Source: Sphaeroforma arctica JP610
Taxonomy: Eukaryota > Opisthokonta > Ichthyosporea > Ichthyophonida
NCBI RefSeq assembly: GCF_001186125.1
Contig: NW_014039564.1
Span: 1,516-22,711, forward strand
Reading direction: 5' to 3'
DNA length: 21,196 nt
Every line of letters starts with the position of its first letter. Position 1 is the first letter of the stretch. Positions 1 to 10,700 of this stretch are shown piece by piece. The notes beneath the pieces were generated by a model. It made no database searches and was not told the DNA's origin. It saw only the letters and a list, made by a program, of their open reading frames with translations. A program made the position numbers and the translations under genes.

Positions 1-59
1 ATATAACACACATACTATATATATATATATAATAGTATATATATATATATATATATTAT

Positions 60-105
<46 letters not shown>

Positions 106-110
106 TAGTT
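1..110. repeat. (TA)n-rich microsatellite at the left edge
   Basis: Nearly pure alternating TA with a few interruptions runs from about base 20 to 102. AT-rich, ATG/TGT-rich sequence follows to about 290. Open frames here (for example one of 70 codons made of Tyr/Ile/His) are products of the repeat and not genes. Confidence 0.9.
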
Positions 111-390
111 GTGTGCATGTATGCATATATGAATGTATTTGTGGACGAATATATGAATATTTGAATGGATGTATATTATGTGCATAGGTATATATGTATG
201 AATGGATGCATCTATGCGTGATTGCATTGATGTATGTTGTAAGATTTATCTGTGTGTAGTAAAAGTGTATGTACATGATGTGACGGGGGGAGACTTAGTC
301 CTCGTTTTTTCACTCATCTCACGTTTAAAAGCGAGCGACTAACGTTTTTCTGTTCCCAATTCACCTGGCAGGTAGATCTTTATCCGACTC
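111..390 (+). promoter_or_regulatory. Upstream region and probable 5' UTR of eIF4G
   Basis: No gene is seen here. A G-run near 284 is followed by a TATA-like TTTAAAAG at 324-331, about 60 bases before the start codon. A pyrimidine-rich stretch ending in CAG at 369-371 could be the acceptor of a 5' UTR intron. An in-frame TAG at 373-375 closes the frame above the ATG at 391 and so supports that start. The promoter assignment is inference only. Confidence 0.25.
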
Positions 391-460
391 ATGTCAAATA
401 ATCATAATAGTAGGGGAGCGAGAAATGGTGCTTCTAAAGGCGATCGCCAAACTATAAATC
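391..460 (+). CDS. EIF4G: eIF4G exon 1 (start codon)
   Basis: The ATG at 391 opens MSNNHNSRGARNGASKGDRQ. The donor GTGAGT at 461 leaves phase 1. Without splicing the frame stops five codons later, so the exon needs the intron. An upstream in-frame TAG at 373-375 supports this start. The intron 461-942 shows nothing else. Confidence 0.65.
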
Positions 461-3400
461 GTGAGTATTCATGATCTTTATTCTTTTTAGTTCGCACACT
501 TCACATTCATGAGTGTCCGTTGTGACAATGCTAACTGCTACGCAATCACGTGTAAGTCTATTGTTGTTTTTGTATATGTTCCACTATAGTTTACCGCTAC
601 GCTATGCTATTTATTTTGTGCATTGTATCCGTTCGGTCTATCACTGCTTGTTGTTGTCTAATCTGCTTTGGCTGATTTACAGATTGAGATTATTGCTGGT
701 TGGTTGGTTGTGTTTGGGCGTAGACTTTGCTGTTTCATATTCAATTACAGCTGCATCCAAGTTCTTAATCACAACTAGCCGTGTTACGCGATGATTCAGT
801 GATGTCGCATGGTTGTCCATCTCGTAGTATCAAATGCTCAATCACTCTCAATCAACTGCTGCATGATGTGTCGATGCCCGCCTGTGTTATGTGATATGAC
901 CTCCAAATGTTTATCTCATGGCGATGTTTCTTCATATTACAGAGGGCAGCAGAGGAGCAGACAACGCTCAGGGGACTGACAAGAATATGGTTTGTTTTGC
1001 AATAAGAGATAGTGAGATTTGTGTATATGTGCTGTATGTGTTTGGTATTTTCCGGCGTATGTGGCAATCGGAAGACACCATGGATCTCATATTGTCACTA
1101 CATGTTTGATGAGATTGCTGGCAAAGTTCAAAGAACTTTGTACAAAATTAAAACAGCTGCTTGTGAGAGCTCGCGCCCTGCGTATATCAGTGTGCGTGTA
1201 TGTACGAGCGTGTGTACTTAAAAGTTTGATTGTTACTCTGTCCCAATAGTTGTCACCTCTGTGTGATATGGCCAGTCCTAAAAAAGCACGATCTATATTT
1301 GTCGGAGACTGTCGTGGTAGTGCTGCTAAGAAACACATGCACACCAGTGCATTCAGACTTCTCAGTATTCACCTCAGACCAAGCAGTCACTCACATGCAT
1401 TCATAAATCTAATCACACCTACATATCTAACCCAACAGCCACGTCAAGGAGGTCCTCAGGGGCAGCAGCAGCAGCAAGCGCCCCCACCATTCAACCCCAA
1501 CCAATCAGGCGCACCCCCACCCCAGCAGCACCAGCCACGTGGTCCCAGACCCAACATGCCGAAAGGAACCAATGGTGGCAACGGCATGCTTCCGCAGCAA
1601 CAGGGTGGTGGGAGAGGCCAGTTCCACCATCAGATGCCGTACAATATCAGACCGAATTTCGGGTTTGTGCCGCCACCCCAGTTCGGGGCGTTTCAGCAAT
1701 ACACTCAACCGTACTACGCGCCTAGTGGCACTCAGGTGTGTTCGTTTCGTTTATGCAAGCTGAAGTCGGGGTGTGGGTTCGCGCGGGCGGTTGCTCATGT
1801 CTGACTGACTACTACTTTGCTTTTCATATTGATTGTGTATGACGGGTGTGGGGCTAGCTTGTGGCCTTTGGAGTGTGTTGACCGCGTGTTTCGTTTTATC
1901 TCTGAAGGAAGGCTGTTCTGGGTGTTGAAAATTTTGCAGCATCACGTAAGATTGCACATAAGTACTTGCGCGCACTTCACGGACACCCTTCCGCTACGTT
2001 TTCAATCGGACCATACACAGAACTTGTAACACGGTTGTACCACGAAACGCAAACCTGCACTGTGTAGCACACATACACGCACTCTACGCAGTCTCCTCCA
2101 CTCACAATCAAACCGTTCCCTACGCACGTATACCAACACAGTACTACAGCGGTATACAAGGCGGAGGTGTGCCCAGCGGGGCCTTGGGAGGTGCGCCAAC
2201 CACACAGACACAACCACCACGTGTGCGCAAGTCGTGTGCATTGCAGATCATAGACCCGAACTCTGGCAAAGAGGTGCAGGTGAAGAAGGCTGAGGCAAAG
2301 GCCGCTGAGGAGAAGGCAAAGTCGGCTGACGCTAAGGCGGGAAAAGTGAGCGACGATAAGGCGGCAGAAGCCGAGAAAAAGGCACAAGAAGAGAAGGAAA
2401 GGGCTGCAAAAGCTGAAGAAGAGAGGATAGCCAAGGAGAAGGCAGAGGCAGAGAGGTTGGCGCAGGAGGAAAAAGACAAGGCCGAGAAAGAAAAGAAGGC
2501 CGAGGAGGCTCGTATGGCGGAGGAGAAGAGGGTCGAGGAAGAGCGTGTGAAGAAGGAAAAGGAGGAGGCCGAGAGAAAAGCCAAGGAAGAGGCTGAGAGA
2601 AAAGCCAAGGAAGAAGCGGAGAAGAAGGCTAAGGAAGAGGCTGAAAAGAAGGCCAAGGAGGAGGCTGAAAAGAAGGCCAAGGAGGAGGCTGAAAAGAAGG
2701 CCAAGGAGGAGGCTGAAAAGAAGGCCAAGGAGGAGGCTGAGAAAAAGGTCCAGGAAGAGAAGGAAAAGGTCGAGAAAGAGGCGGCTGAGAAGAAGGCCCA
2801 GGAAGAGAAGGCTAAAGCCGAGGAAGCCAAGAAAGCGGAAGAGAAGAGTCTGAAGGAGGCAGCAGCTAAGGCTGGGGTTCCGGTGGATGCTGAGGGCAAA
2901 GATGGCGAGGAGAAGAAGAATATGGGCGCAGCGATGAAGGCCTTGGATGGCGAGCTCACAGCCATTGAGAAGGGCGAACCCACGGTGGTAAAGCCTGTGT
3001 ACCCTGAGGGTACGTGGTCCCCCAGTGACAAGACAGGCAAGAAGTGCTACGAGATGGAGTTCCTGAAGATGTTCAAGTCACTGATTGTCAAGGCGCCGAG
3101 GGATATGATCATGCACCCCGAGGTGGCTGTCGATGTAGTGCCGCAACCGCTGGGAGGGCGTGCGGGAGGTCAACGCATGAACCGTATGCAGAGTGGCGGA
3201 GGCGACAGAAACCACCAGTTCAGCACACCCAGGAACTATACGGCCGGGGGTGGCCAAGGTGGTCAGGGACAGAGGCAACACTCTCAGGGTAGGCGTGGGG
3301 GCGGTGGTAACAGAGGTTACAACCAGAGGAATAACCAACAGAACCAACCGCCACCCACCACGTTTATTAACAGAGAGGGCAAAGTAGAGGCTCTGGCGCC

Positions 3401-6400
3401 GTACGTGCCGCTACCGAAGAGTAGCGAGAATGCCTGGAAGCCAAAGGCGGCGATAAATACGGATGCCATCGAGGACGAGGTAAAGAAGGAGGTGATGGAG
3501 ATAGAGTTGATGGTACGTAACGGTAAGGCCTTGCTGAACAAGCTTACTGTGGAGAAGTACGACAAAATCGGAAAGCAACTGTTGTCTCTCCCTATTACGT
3601 CCGAGGCCCGGTTAAAGGCGGTCATTGACCTGCTATTTGACAAGGCTTTGGATGAACCAGGGTTTTCTGGGCTGTATGCGCGCCTTTGTAAGGATTTGAG
3701 CAACCAGAAGTACAACTTCAAGGGCGAGGGTGAGGCCAAGACGAGTAATGTCAACTCGTTTAGACGTACTTTGTTGAACAGATGCCAAACTGAGTTCGAG
3801 CGTGAGCAGGTGTTTGCGTCTCAGGAGGGTGTGGCTGCTGAGGAGATGGACGAGAAGGTTGTCAGAGCGAAACTCAGGCAAGTGGGTAACATCAAGTTCA
3901 TCGGAGAGTTGTTTAAGCTGTCCATCTTGAATGAGAAGGTAATCCATTCGTGTATATACGACCTGTTGAAGGGCAAGGGCAAGCAGAAGCTACCGGAGGA
4001 AGAGGACCTGGTGTGTCTCAGCAATCTGATGGAGACTGTGGGTAAGATGCTCGATGTGCCCAACGCGGCGAAGATGATGGATACGTACTTTGATCGTATC
4101 CGCGAGTTGTCCGAGGAGAAGACCCTGTCATCACGTGTGCGGTGCATTCTTATGGATATCATTGATTTACGAAGGATGAAGTGGGTCCCCCGAAAGGGCG
4201 ATGCCGGTCCCAAGAAGATCGAGGACATCCACAGGGAGGCGGCCAAAGAAGCCAAGAAAATAGAGCAGAGACACGCTGGGGGAGGCAGACACGACAGCCA
4301 CAACAGGGATAACAACAGCAGGGGCACGCGGAGCAATAACCAGTACGGTGGCAGGCAACAGAATAATTACGGAAACAACAACAGCAACAACAACAATAAC
4401 CAGTCCAACGATGGGTGGAACACTGTACAGGCGAGGCAACCGAGCACGAGGGCGGATGCCGGTGCGCTGCGATCGCTACAGAGTCGAGCGCCGTCACAGG
4501 GTGACCGTGGTGCTGGGGTTGTGCTGGGCCCGGGAGGTAATAGTAATGCTGGTAGAGGCTTCGGCCATTTAGGTATGTTCATGCATGTGATGCAATTATT
4601 ATTTAGTGGATATGAACGTATTTGTATGTGAACGCGTAGAGCGGATAGTTATTCTTTGATTCTTCGGTCCAATGTCGTAGTGAGGTACAGTTTTAGATCA
4701 CAGTACTCCCTGCTTGTTTTGTCCTCAACGAACTCGTCATAGACAATTGGTCCACCTTATAGATAATAGAGGAAAAAATGGATGTGCTCAGAAGGCACGT
4801 ATGCTTGTTTAATACTCTGAAATACGAAAGCTTCGTTCTCTTAAGATGGCGAAGGCGGAGGTTTCAGGCCAACTTGACCTCTACTAATACAACTGAACCT
4901 TAACCTTTTAGATAGTGGAGGTGTTAGATTAGGTCCCGGTGGGGGCAGTGGTAGTGGTGCCGCAGGTGCGGGCAGGAGGGGCAATGCCTTCTCCATGCTC
5001 AACGATCACGGTAGTTCTGAAGAGAAGGCGCCCAAGCTCAGGGGTCCATTGCAACTTAAGCCGAAACAGGTGTGTATGGGTGTGCATCTGAGGATAGATA
5101 TAATGTGTTTACGTTTGACAATTCTCAATGCATTCTTATGCATCGAAGAATGTGCACGCATATATTGAATTGCGGGTACCCGAGGCTGTTGCTATGCCGT
5201 TTGTTATGCGTGCGCTGAAGAATTGAACGTGAGCGAGAAAAATCGCCCCCTTTTGAGATCAGATAGCCAGCTGCTCCAAAATAGAATTGAATTCGAGTGT
5301 GCAAGTTCTAACTGGGAAAAATCGAATAGTTTACGTTTCGGCTGACCCTATGATGCATTGTGCGCGCTAATTCTATTTATATATCGACGAAATCTCTCTC
5401 TATTCCTGATAGTCAGTTCTAAAGTTGCATTCGCAGGCATCAATTCACACATACTTTTGTTCTTACAAGGCATGTATTGTACATGAGCATAACATAGACG
5501 CTGATGCTTGTATTTATGTGAGCCTTAGCTTTCCCTCTCAATTATCCCGTTGCTAATATTCTATGGTGTTTCGCCATGTCACCTACCGTTTTTAGAATAA
5601 CGAAGCACCGGCTGTGCCCAAGCCTGAAGAGGTCAAGCTGTCACCAGAGGATTTCAAAAAAAAGTTCCTGGCCATCCTTAACCAGGCTATAGTGTCTGGT
5701 GAAGTAGAGGACATGCTTACCACACTCAAGGAACTCGGCAACGCACAACACGCACCTCTTATGACGGATGTAGTACTGAACCAGGCCATAGAAGCGAAGA
5801 CGGCCAAGCGCGATAAAATTTCAAAATTGTATATTTCTATTAGCGAGGCGAAGCTTCACACAGGCTCAGATATCGCCAAGGGATTGAACGAATTGGTAGG
5901 TGTTTCAGCACGGAAGAACAAATGCGAACTGCTCGATGTTTGAATTGCCTCTTAAGACCAGAGTTACTACGCCCCCCCCACTAATGACATTGTTTCTCTT
6001 TGCTCGCTTGCAGATGCCGGCTTTAGATGACATCACATGCGACGCCCCCAAGGCGCCCGAATACATCGCAGATGTGGTGGGTTCCGCGCTATTCTCAGGA
6101 CTGGTCAAGCTGGAACAATTAGTTAAAGAAGTGCCCGCCTTAGAGGAAGTACGAGGAGAACTTATGAGCGACGCTCCCGCTAAAACCATTGCTGCTCTGG
6201 TTAAATATGTGCAGAAGACCGAGAACGAGGAGAAAGCCAAGGCCGTATGGACTGAAAGTGGCCTGAAATGGTCGGAGATCTTACCCGAGGGTGATGACGA
6301 GGCGAGGTTCTTAAAAAGTCAGGTAAGCGGGCGGTGTTTGTAGTGGTGTTAAGACTACATGGGTTTTTTTTTAGTACTGTGGACGTATGATGGGATTTGG

Positions 6401-6548
6401 AAAATTGGGGTATACCACTGAATTATTACCATTTTTTTGTGACAGACATACCGGAGTGTATATTGAAGTGATCCACGAATTGAACATACTCTAAATGATA
6501 TATTATATTTCCTTTCCTTCCCTACAGAAATTGGAATTCTTAAATTGA
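391..6548 (+). CDS. EIF4G: Translation initiation factor eIF4G, complete, 8 exons
   Basis: This is the scaffold of the cytoplasmic cap-binding complex eIF4F. The family binds eIF4E through a short motif and eIF4A through MIF4G and MA3, and recruits mRNA to the 43S particle. Exons: 391-460, 943-989, 1439-1735, 2142-4572, 4912-5069, 5596-5895, 6014-6322, 6528-6548. The sum is 3,633 nt, or 1,210 residues plus stop. All introns are GT-AG and all phases agree. Domains by residue: Gln/Pro/Gly-rich N-terminus 1-165; RKSCALQIIDPNSGKEV at 167-183; Lys/Glu/Ala helix about 184-380; eIF4E motif YEMEFLK at 441-447; Gly/Arg/Asn linker; MIF4G about 575-825 with DEPGFSGLYARLC; Gly/Asn linker; MA3 about 1017-1210 ending with the animal-like WTESGLKWSEILPEG. 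The animal C-terminal W2 domain is absent. Domain identity is strong. The first two small exons are the least certain part. Confidence 0.93.
943..989 (+). CDS. EIF4G: eIF4G exon 2, 47-nt microexon
   Basis: The acceptor ATTACAG ends at 942 and the donor GTTTGT begins at 990. The exon takes phase 1 from exon 1 and returns phase 0, encoding QGSRGADNAQGTDKNM. The Gly/Arg/Asn/Gln composition matches exons 1 and 3. The intron 990-1438 is AT/TG-rich and holds no convincing gene. Confidence 0.6.
1439..1735 (+). CDS. EIF4G: eIF4G exon 3, Gln/Pro/Gly/Tyr-rich
   Basis: Ninety-nine codons lie between the acceptor CCCAACAG and the donor GTGTGT. The exon starts PRQGGPQGQQQQQ and ends in an aromatic patch (PNFGFVPPPQFGAF, then QQYTQPYYAPSG). 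It is disordered and prion-like, as eIF4G N-termini often are. No clear PAM2-type PABP-binding motif is seen. The intron 1736-2141 shows no gene. Confidence 0.85.
2142..4572 (+). CDS. EIF4G: eIF4G exon 4: helix, eIF4E motif, MIF4G
   Basis: A 2,431-nt exon. The acceptor AG at 2140-2141 gives YYSGIQGGG in phase 0. The next AG at 2148-2149 would break the frame and was rejected. In order it carries the DPN motif (2226-2276), the Lys/Glu/Ala helix (about 2277-2870), the eIF4E-binding YEMEFLK (3048-3068), a GGxRG-like linker (3150-3350), MIF4G (about 3450-4200) and an Asn/Gly/Arg-rich tail. It ends in phase 1 at a GTATGT donor. The intron 4573-4911 holds no gene. Confidence 0.95.
2562..2753 (+). 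repeat. 24-bp coding tandem repeat, 8 units (EEAEKKAK)
   Basis: Eight in-frame 24-base units start at 2562, 2586, 2610, 2634, 2658, 2682, 2706 and 2730. Units 5 to 7 are identical in DNA and unit 4 differs by one silent base. The others vary Lys/Arg or at silent sites. The protein unit is EEAE[K/R]KAK. The period of 8 is not the heptad of a coiled coil, and i to i+4 Glu-Lys pairing suggests a single stable alpha helix. Confidence 0.95.
3048..3068 (+). other. eIF4E-binding motif of eIF4G
   Basis: YEMEFLK follows GTWSPSDKTGKKC, much as animal eIF4G has KKRYDREFLL. The consensus is Tyr-x4-Leu-hydrophobic. Tyr and Leu are present, but Lys takes the hydrophobic place and is followed by Met-Phe. 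The position between the N-terminal region and MIF4G is the expected one. Confidence 0.85.
4912..5069 (+). CDS. EIF4G: eIF4G exon 5, Gly/Ser-rich linker
   Basis: The exon lies between ACCTTTTAG and the donor GTGTGT. It takes phase 1 and returns phase 0. It encodes a Gly/Ser linker, then AFSMLNDHGSSEEKAPKLRG and PLQLKPKQ. It is too short to stand out as an open frame and was placed by phase and composition. The intron 5070-5595 is AT-rich with no gene seen. Confidence 0.85.
5596..5895 (+). CDS. EIF4G: eIF4G exon 6, first half of MA3
   Basis: One hundred codons in phase 0, from NNEAPAVPKPEEVKLSPEDF to GSDIAKGLNEL. Helical repeats such as FLAILNQAIVSGEVEDMLTTL and APLMTDVVLNQAIEAKTAKR match the MA3 pattern of alpha-helical hairpins. 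The acceptor is TTTTTAG and the donor GTAGGT. Confidence 0.92.
6014..6322 (+). CDS. EIF4G: eIF4G exon 7, second half of MA3
   Basis: One hundred and three codons in phase 0 between GCTTGCAG and GTAAGC. It includes IADVVGSALFSGLVKLEQLV and the segment WTESGLKWSEILPEGDD, which mirrors the end of the MA3 region in animal eIF4G1 (WREAGLSWKEFLPEG). The first codon is ATG, but it is internal to the domain and not a start. Confidence 0.92.
6528..6548 (+). CDS. EIF4G: eIF4G terminal exon, KLEFLN and stop
   Basis: A 21-nt last exon after TTCCCTACAG. It completes KSQ-KLEFLN, parallel to the AEQKVEY that ends the animal MA3 region, and then TGA. Reading on through the donor at 6323 would instead stop within seven codons after unrelated residues. 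Confidence 0.8.
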   Translation, partial: KLEFLN

Positions 6549-6573
6549 TGCAGCTGAACGTCGTTTCCAAATT

Positions 6574-6579
6574 AATAAA
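6574..6579 (+). terminator. Poly(A) signal AATAAA of eIF4G
   Basis: A canonical AATAAA lies 26 bases after the eIF4G stop codon. Confidence 0.75.
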
Positions 6580-7505
6580 CGATTCAGCACTAAACCATAG
6601 GCCAGCGCTGTTCGGTTATTCGTTCGCGAAGCACTGAAGACCTTCGTGAATCTTTATCTTAACTTTCCCTTTAGTAATTACTTTCCATTTTTGATTGTGT
6701 ACAATTTGAATGTCAGTGAACCGATATTGCATTGTTGTGATGTCGGTATTGAATTGTTGGGATGTGGTTCAAAATTGAATGACAGTGATTGTTGTGATAT
6801 GGTAGAAGTTTTAATATGTCGGTGCTTGGTTATTGGAGTCCGCTCCGACGAAGGGTCAATTCGAATGTGTGTGTTTAGTACAATATAGAAGATCTGAAAA
6901 ATACTGTAGCAATATGACCCACTTCTTAGTGCCTCGCAGTTGAGGTTAATCGTTGCATATAAACATACATAAACTACCGCGGAAGGAATACGCAGGGACA
7001 TTCTTTTAACTTGAATATCTCACAGGTTGAATTCGTGTTATGAGGTGCGGTACCCCTGTCTACACATTGCTTTGTACTATTATATCAGTGTTTATGCACA
7101 CTCCTCTGGAGATCTAGAGGCCCTATTTGATACGCCGGCTACTATGTGGTATGGACGGTGGGGATCGATCATTCTCGTATATAGAGATGATTGTGAGGGT
7201 ACTTCTCTGAACCCATTTCCACTACAAACAAGGTTTTTGATGCGAGTTGCAAAGTCAGCCTAATCCATATCTCAGATAGTCGCAGCACATGGCGCAGGTG
7301 CATGCGTCCTATCTTCTGTCACGCCCAACAGTCTCATTGGCGACGATATCTCGATATTGCCGACTGTGTGGATGGGGTCCACAAGGACGTATACTACAGT
7401 GGTCAATTGCGGAACAATTGTTGTTTGCTGGGACAGTGGAGACCAGTATTTTGACGATGTTCACTGGTTTGCAGTCGTTATACTACACATTGGATGCGCA
7501 CGGAT
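6580..7505. other. Region between convergent gene ends
   Basis: This AT-rich stretch lies between the two gene 3' ends. Short open frames (6646-6888 +, 7289-7549 +) lack coding character. The part nearest 7505 is probably 3' UTR of the minus-strand gene. No canonical AATAAA was seen for that gene, but a TTTAAT near 6811 would read ATTAAA on its strand. Confidence 0.5.
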
Positions 7506-7746
7506 CTACGCGGACCCCTGGGATAACAATCCAACCAGGGTGTCGATAGCCGTGGCCTGGGTGTGCATGAGCGCTCGCATCTTGGCGGTGGCCTCTGTCT
7601 GAGTCAGGGGCGGTTGGCTCGGCCCTGTTTGTGCGGAGTAGAGAACCATCTCACTCAGACTTAGCAGCTCAAGCTGACGCTCTGAGATTGCCTGGGCTAG
7701 GCTTGCTTCAACCCCTGAACCCGAGCCTGTAAACGCCGATCCCTTT
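7506..7746 (-). CDS. RasGEF gene last exon
   Basis: Acceptor CTCCATGCTACAG. The first base completes the codon split by the previous exon, then 79 codons and TAG. After a Gly/Ser linker the residues form helices (SLAQAISERQLELLSLSEMV, then TATKMR-like and HTQATAIDTLVGLLSQGSA). The phase 2 start matches the 2.77-kb exon exactly. No family is known to me. Confidence 0.8.
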
Positions 7747-10700
7747 CTGTAGCATGGAGAGTAAGGCAAATGTGTACGAAAGTCAGCATTTTTCGAGGGT
7801 GGGTAGTTAGGTGAACGAGTTGAAGCAATTGATAGTGGTGGATGATTCGGATAAGTGGCGATGGGGAAATTCTAGCTATGACAGATAGCGATGCAAATAC
7901 GTACGGTTATAACTGACTTCGTATATATATATATATGGCGTTACAAGTATAATCTTCTCCGAGTTCTGTGATCACGCCTGTATTATCCAGGATGTCTCCT
8001 CCATGAGAGAAACCTACATATTAACGTCAGAAGGGTTGCTTACAAATTTTCAACGCCTGAAATATCATCATCGTATACGCATGTCGGGGCCTACTAGTCG
8101 GTTCTACCGACAATTGCAGCGAGCAAGACAGCGGATCCGACCAGTATATGAAGCGATAAAATCCAAGCTAGACGAATGGTCAGACAACGATGCAGCCGCA
8201 CGTGGGAGGGCAAATAGTAAAGCCACTGTGACCAAAACAATTGTGGATGTAAATCTGTGTGGAGAACCTAGATCGAAGACTGAGTTGTGTCTTGGAGGGT
8301 GTCATATGTATGCGTACTGTGCGCCATCTTGAATGCTGCTCATGCGTATACGTATACGGCCACGTCGTCCGACCGGCTACTACTAGCAGCTGTATACTGA
8401 ACTTGCGGTGTATGTATGGCGAGTCGTCAAGCGCACACTCACCCACAACTGCCAGCTTATACACGTGTGCATAGAACCAGGAGCAAGAACAACAGCACAC
8501 ACACACACACTATAACATTACTGGTGCGCGGACACGATCGATACAGAATGTCCACCGCAGTGGGGTGTCCACACTCACCTTGCTATGCTTGTTTCCCACA
8601 CTCACCTTGCTATGTTTGTTTCGCCGGGTGGCTGTGCATAGCTGCGTACACGTGTGCGCACACTACTGTGCGCCCCTGATCCACTCCGCAGGTCCTCGTC
8701 TGTCCGCCTACGATGTTTCAAAATAAGTGACTCATCCTCGCACGCACTCTCTATCACCGCGCGTGTGTGCGAGTACGTCTTGTACTGCACATCTCTCTCA
8801 CGCCGCAATACACTTGGGTTGGGCGAGACAGTCGTGGGCAGACACTCGAAGAACGAACGCGCACGGGTGACCTTACCTACCACATCGGGCGAGTGCTTGA
8901 GCTTGTCCGCAATGCTACTGCTGGTGCTCGACCGACTGTTGTTGGTCAGGGACGCACGCAGACTGTTCCCGGAGGTCCGACTGTGGATGTTGTTCAACGC
9001 GCTGGCGCTGCTGAGGCTGATGGTACGGCTGCCGGTGATAGACACGTCTCGTGAGCGAGATGCGCTGTCCAGTGTATTATCACTGCCTCTGCTATCCTTG
9101 CGTGCCATGAGGCTCTCACTTCCGAACGAGAATGCTTTTCCCACGGGCGCATGGGGCATGTCATCGAGCGTGTTATGCATGCCCCTGCCCACGTCACAAA
9201 CCAGCCGGTTGTCTGTACTGTGTGTGTTGGCCTTGTGTAGGCTATCTGATACTTTCCCGTGCTCGTTATCTGGTACGTAGCTGTCTAGCACATCTCTGTG
9301 GATCACACGCGGCGTGACGGGCGTCGGGGCAACAGACTCGCGACACTCCGTCTCTGCCATCCCCTGCGCACAGTCTGAGACCACACGTCTGCTTTCCGAG
9401 CCACTCTCGTCGTAAGCTCCGGCGTTGACTGTATTCCGGCGCATCTCGCGGTCATCCCCATGCACTCCAGTGCCTGTCCCACGTGTGGGCTGGCCTGCAT
9501 TGGTCCATATGCCCCGTGCCTCTGAGTTGGTTGCGTTCAGGTCTGCATCGCCTGTCTCGCTGTCACGCACGCGGTCTAGCCCAGCCCCTTCCAACGCTCG
9601 AGCATCTTGCAAACTGTGCTCACCCGGTTGTTCCCCACACTGATCTTCGTATGTTTGTTGGGCCTGCTCATAGCCATGGCCCTCGCGCCTTTCAGCATCG
9701 GCTGCATCAGCTGAATCGGCATCGCTCGCCTCGTCCCCTGACAGACAGATCGGATCCACAAGCACAGACCGGACACTTTCCCGCCGCACCGACGGCGGGG
9801 ACATCGACAAACTCATACGCGATGCCTTCCCCTGGGAAGACACGGTCTCGGTAGACGCACTGCTATCTGTACTTGGCAGTGCGATGAAGCGTGTGTCTAA
9901 CGCGTGATGTGCGCGGTCTCTGTCAGCCGAATTTGCATTGGCACTCGCGTGTACTGGCTCCCAGGGGCTGGCGTTGGGGGTGGGGGTGTGGGTAGGGCGG
10001 CCGCTGTCGTCTACAAGTACCATCCGCTCGTATTGGAGCGGGTTGACACGCCAGCTCAGAGTGTCCGCAGCCTCAGCACTCCCACACTCCTGCTCACAAG
10101 TACTCACACTGCTCTCGGAACTCCGCCGCCGACCGACCCCACCGGCAGGCCCCACAGAGTACCTCGAAGCAGTCCACGCAGCTGCATACTCGCCTTCGTT
10201 CATTCGGCTGTACATACTCTTAGCCCTGCTCTTCAGTCTGTCCATACCTTGCATTTGCGGCTCGTCCAACACAGTCCCTTCTATTCTCCGGTGATCCACA
10301 GGCGCCTTGTCTGGACTTCTGGCTTGTGCACACACGCGACTCGAGTTGCCGCGTCGGTGTTTGGGATCAGCGACAGCGTGCAAGCAATTGCTCAAAGGAT
10401 ATCTAGGGCCACTGCTGGGCGCTTGAACGCGCGTGTTGGTCTCGCGGCGAGTGTGCATATTTCGCGCGCTATTTGCGTGCGACGCCGGATGTAGATTACC
10501 AGTCGGTGGGGAATAGACCCGCGTGTGGGTTTGCGCGTCTGATCTTTTGCGCCGGGCGGGAGTGTACACGGGATTGTCGAAGAATGCCTCGTCAGCGTAC
10601 CCGCTCTGCTTCTCGAGTTGGCCCGGACACAGTGATGCGATGCTATTGCGCACCAGACGCCGGCCACTGGGGAACTCAGAGTGTACGCGCGTCGTAGGAG

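Noticed and set aside
2149-2150. Acceptor at CTACAG for eIF4G exon 4
   Set aside because: It would put the exon out of frame. The AG at 2140-2141 gives an open frame with matching Tyr/Gly-rich composition.
6646-6888. 80-codon plus-strand frame after eIF4G
   Set aside because: AT-rich, Cys/Val/Leu-rich, no domain, and placed between two convergent gene ends.
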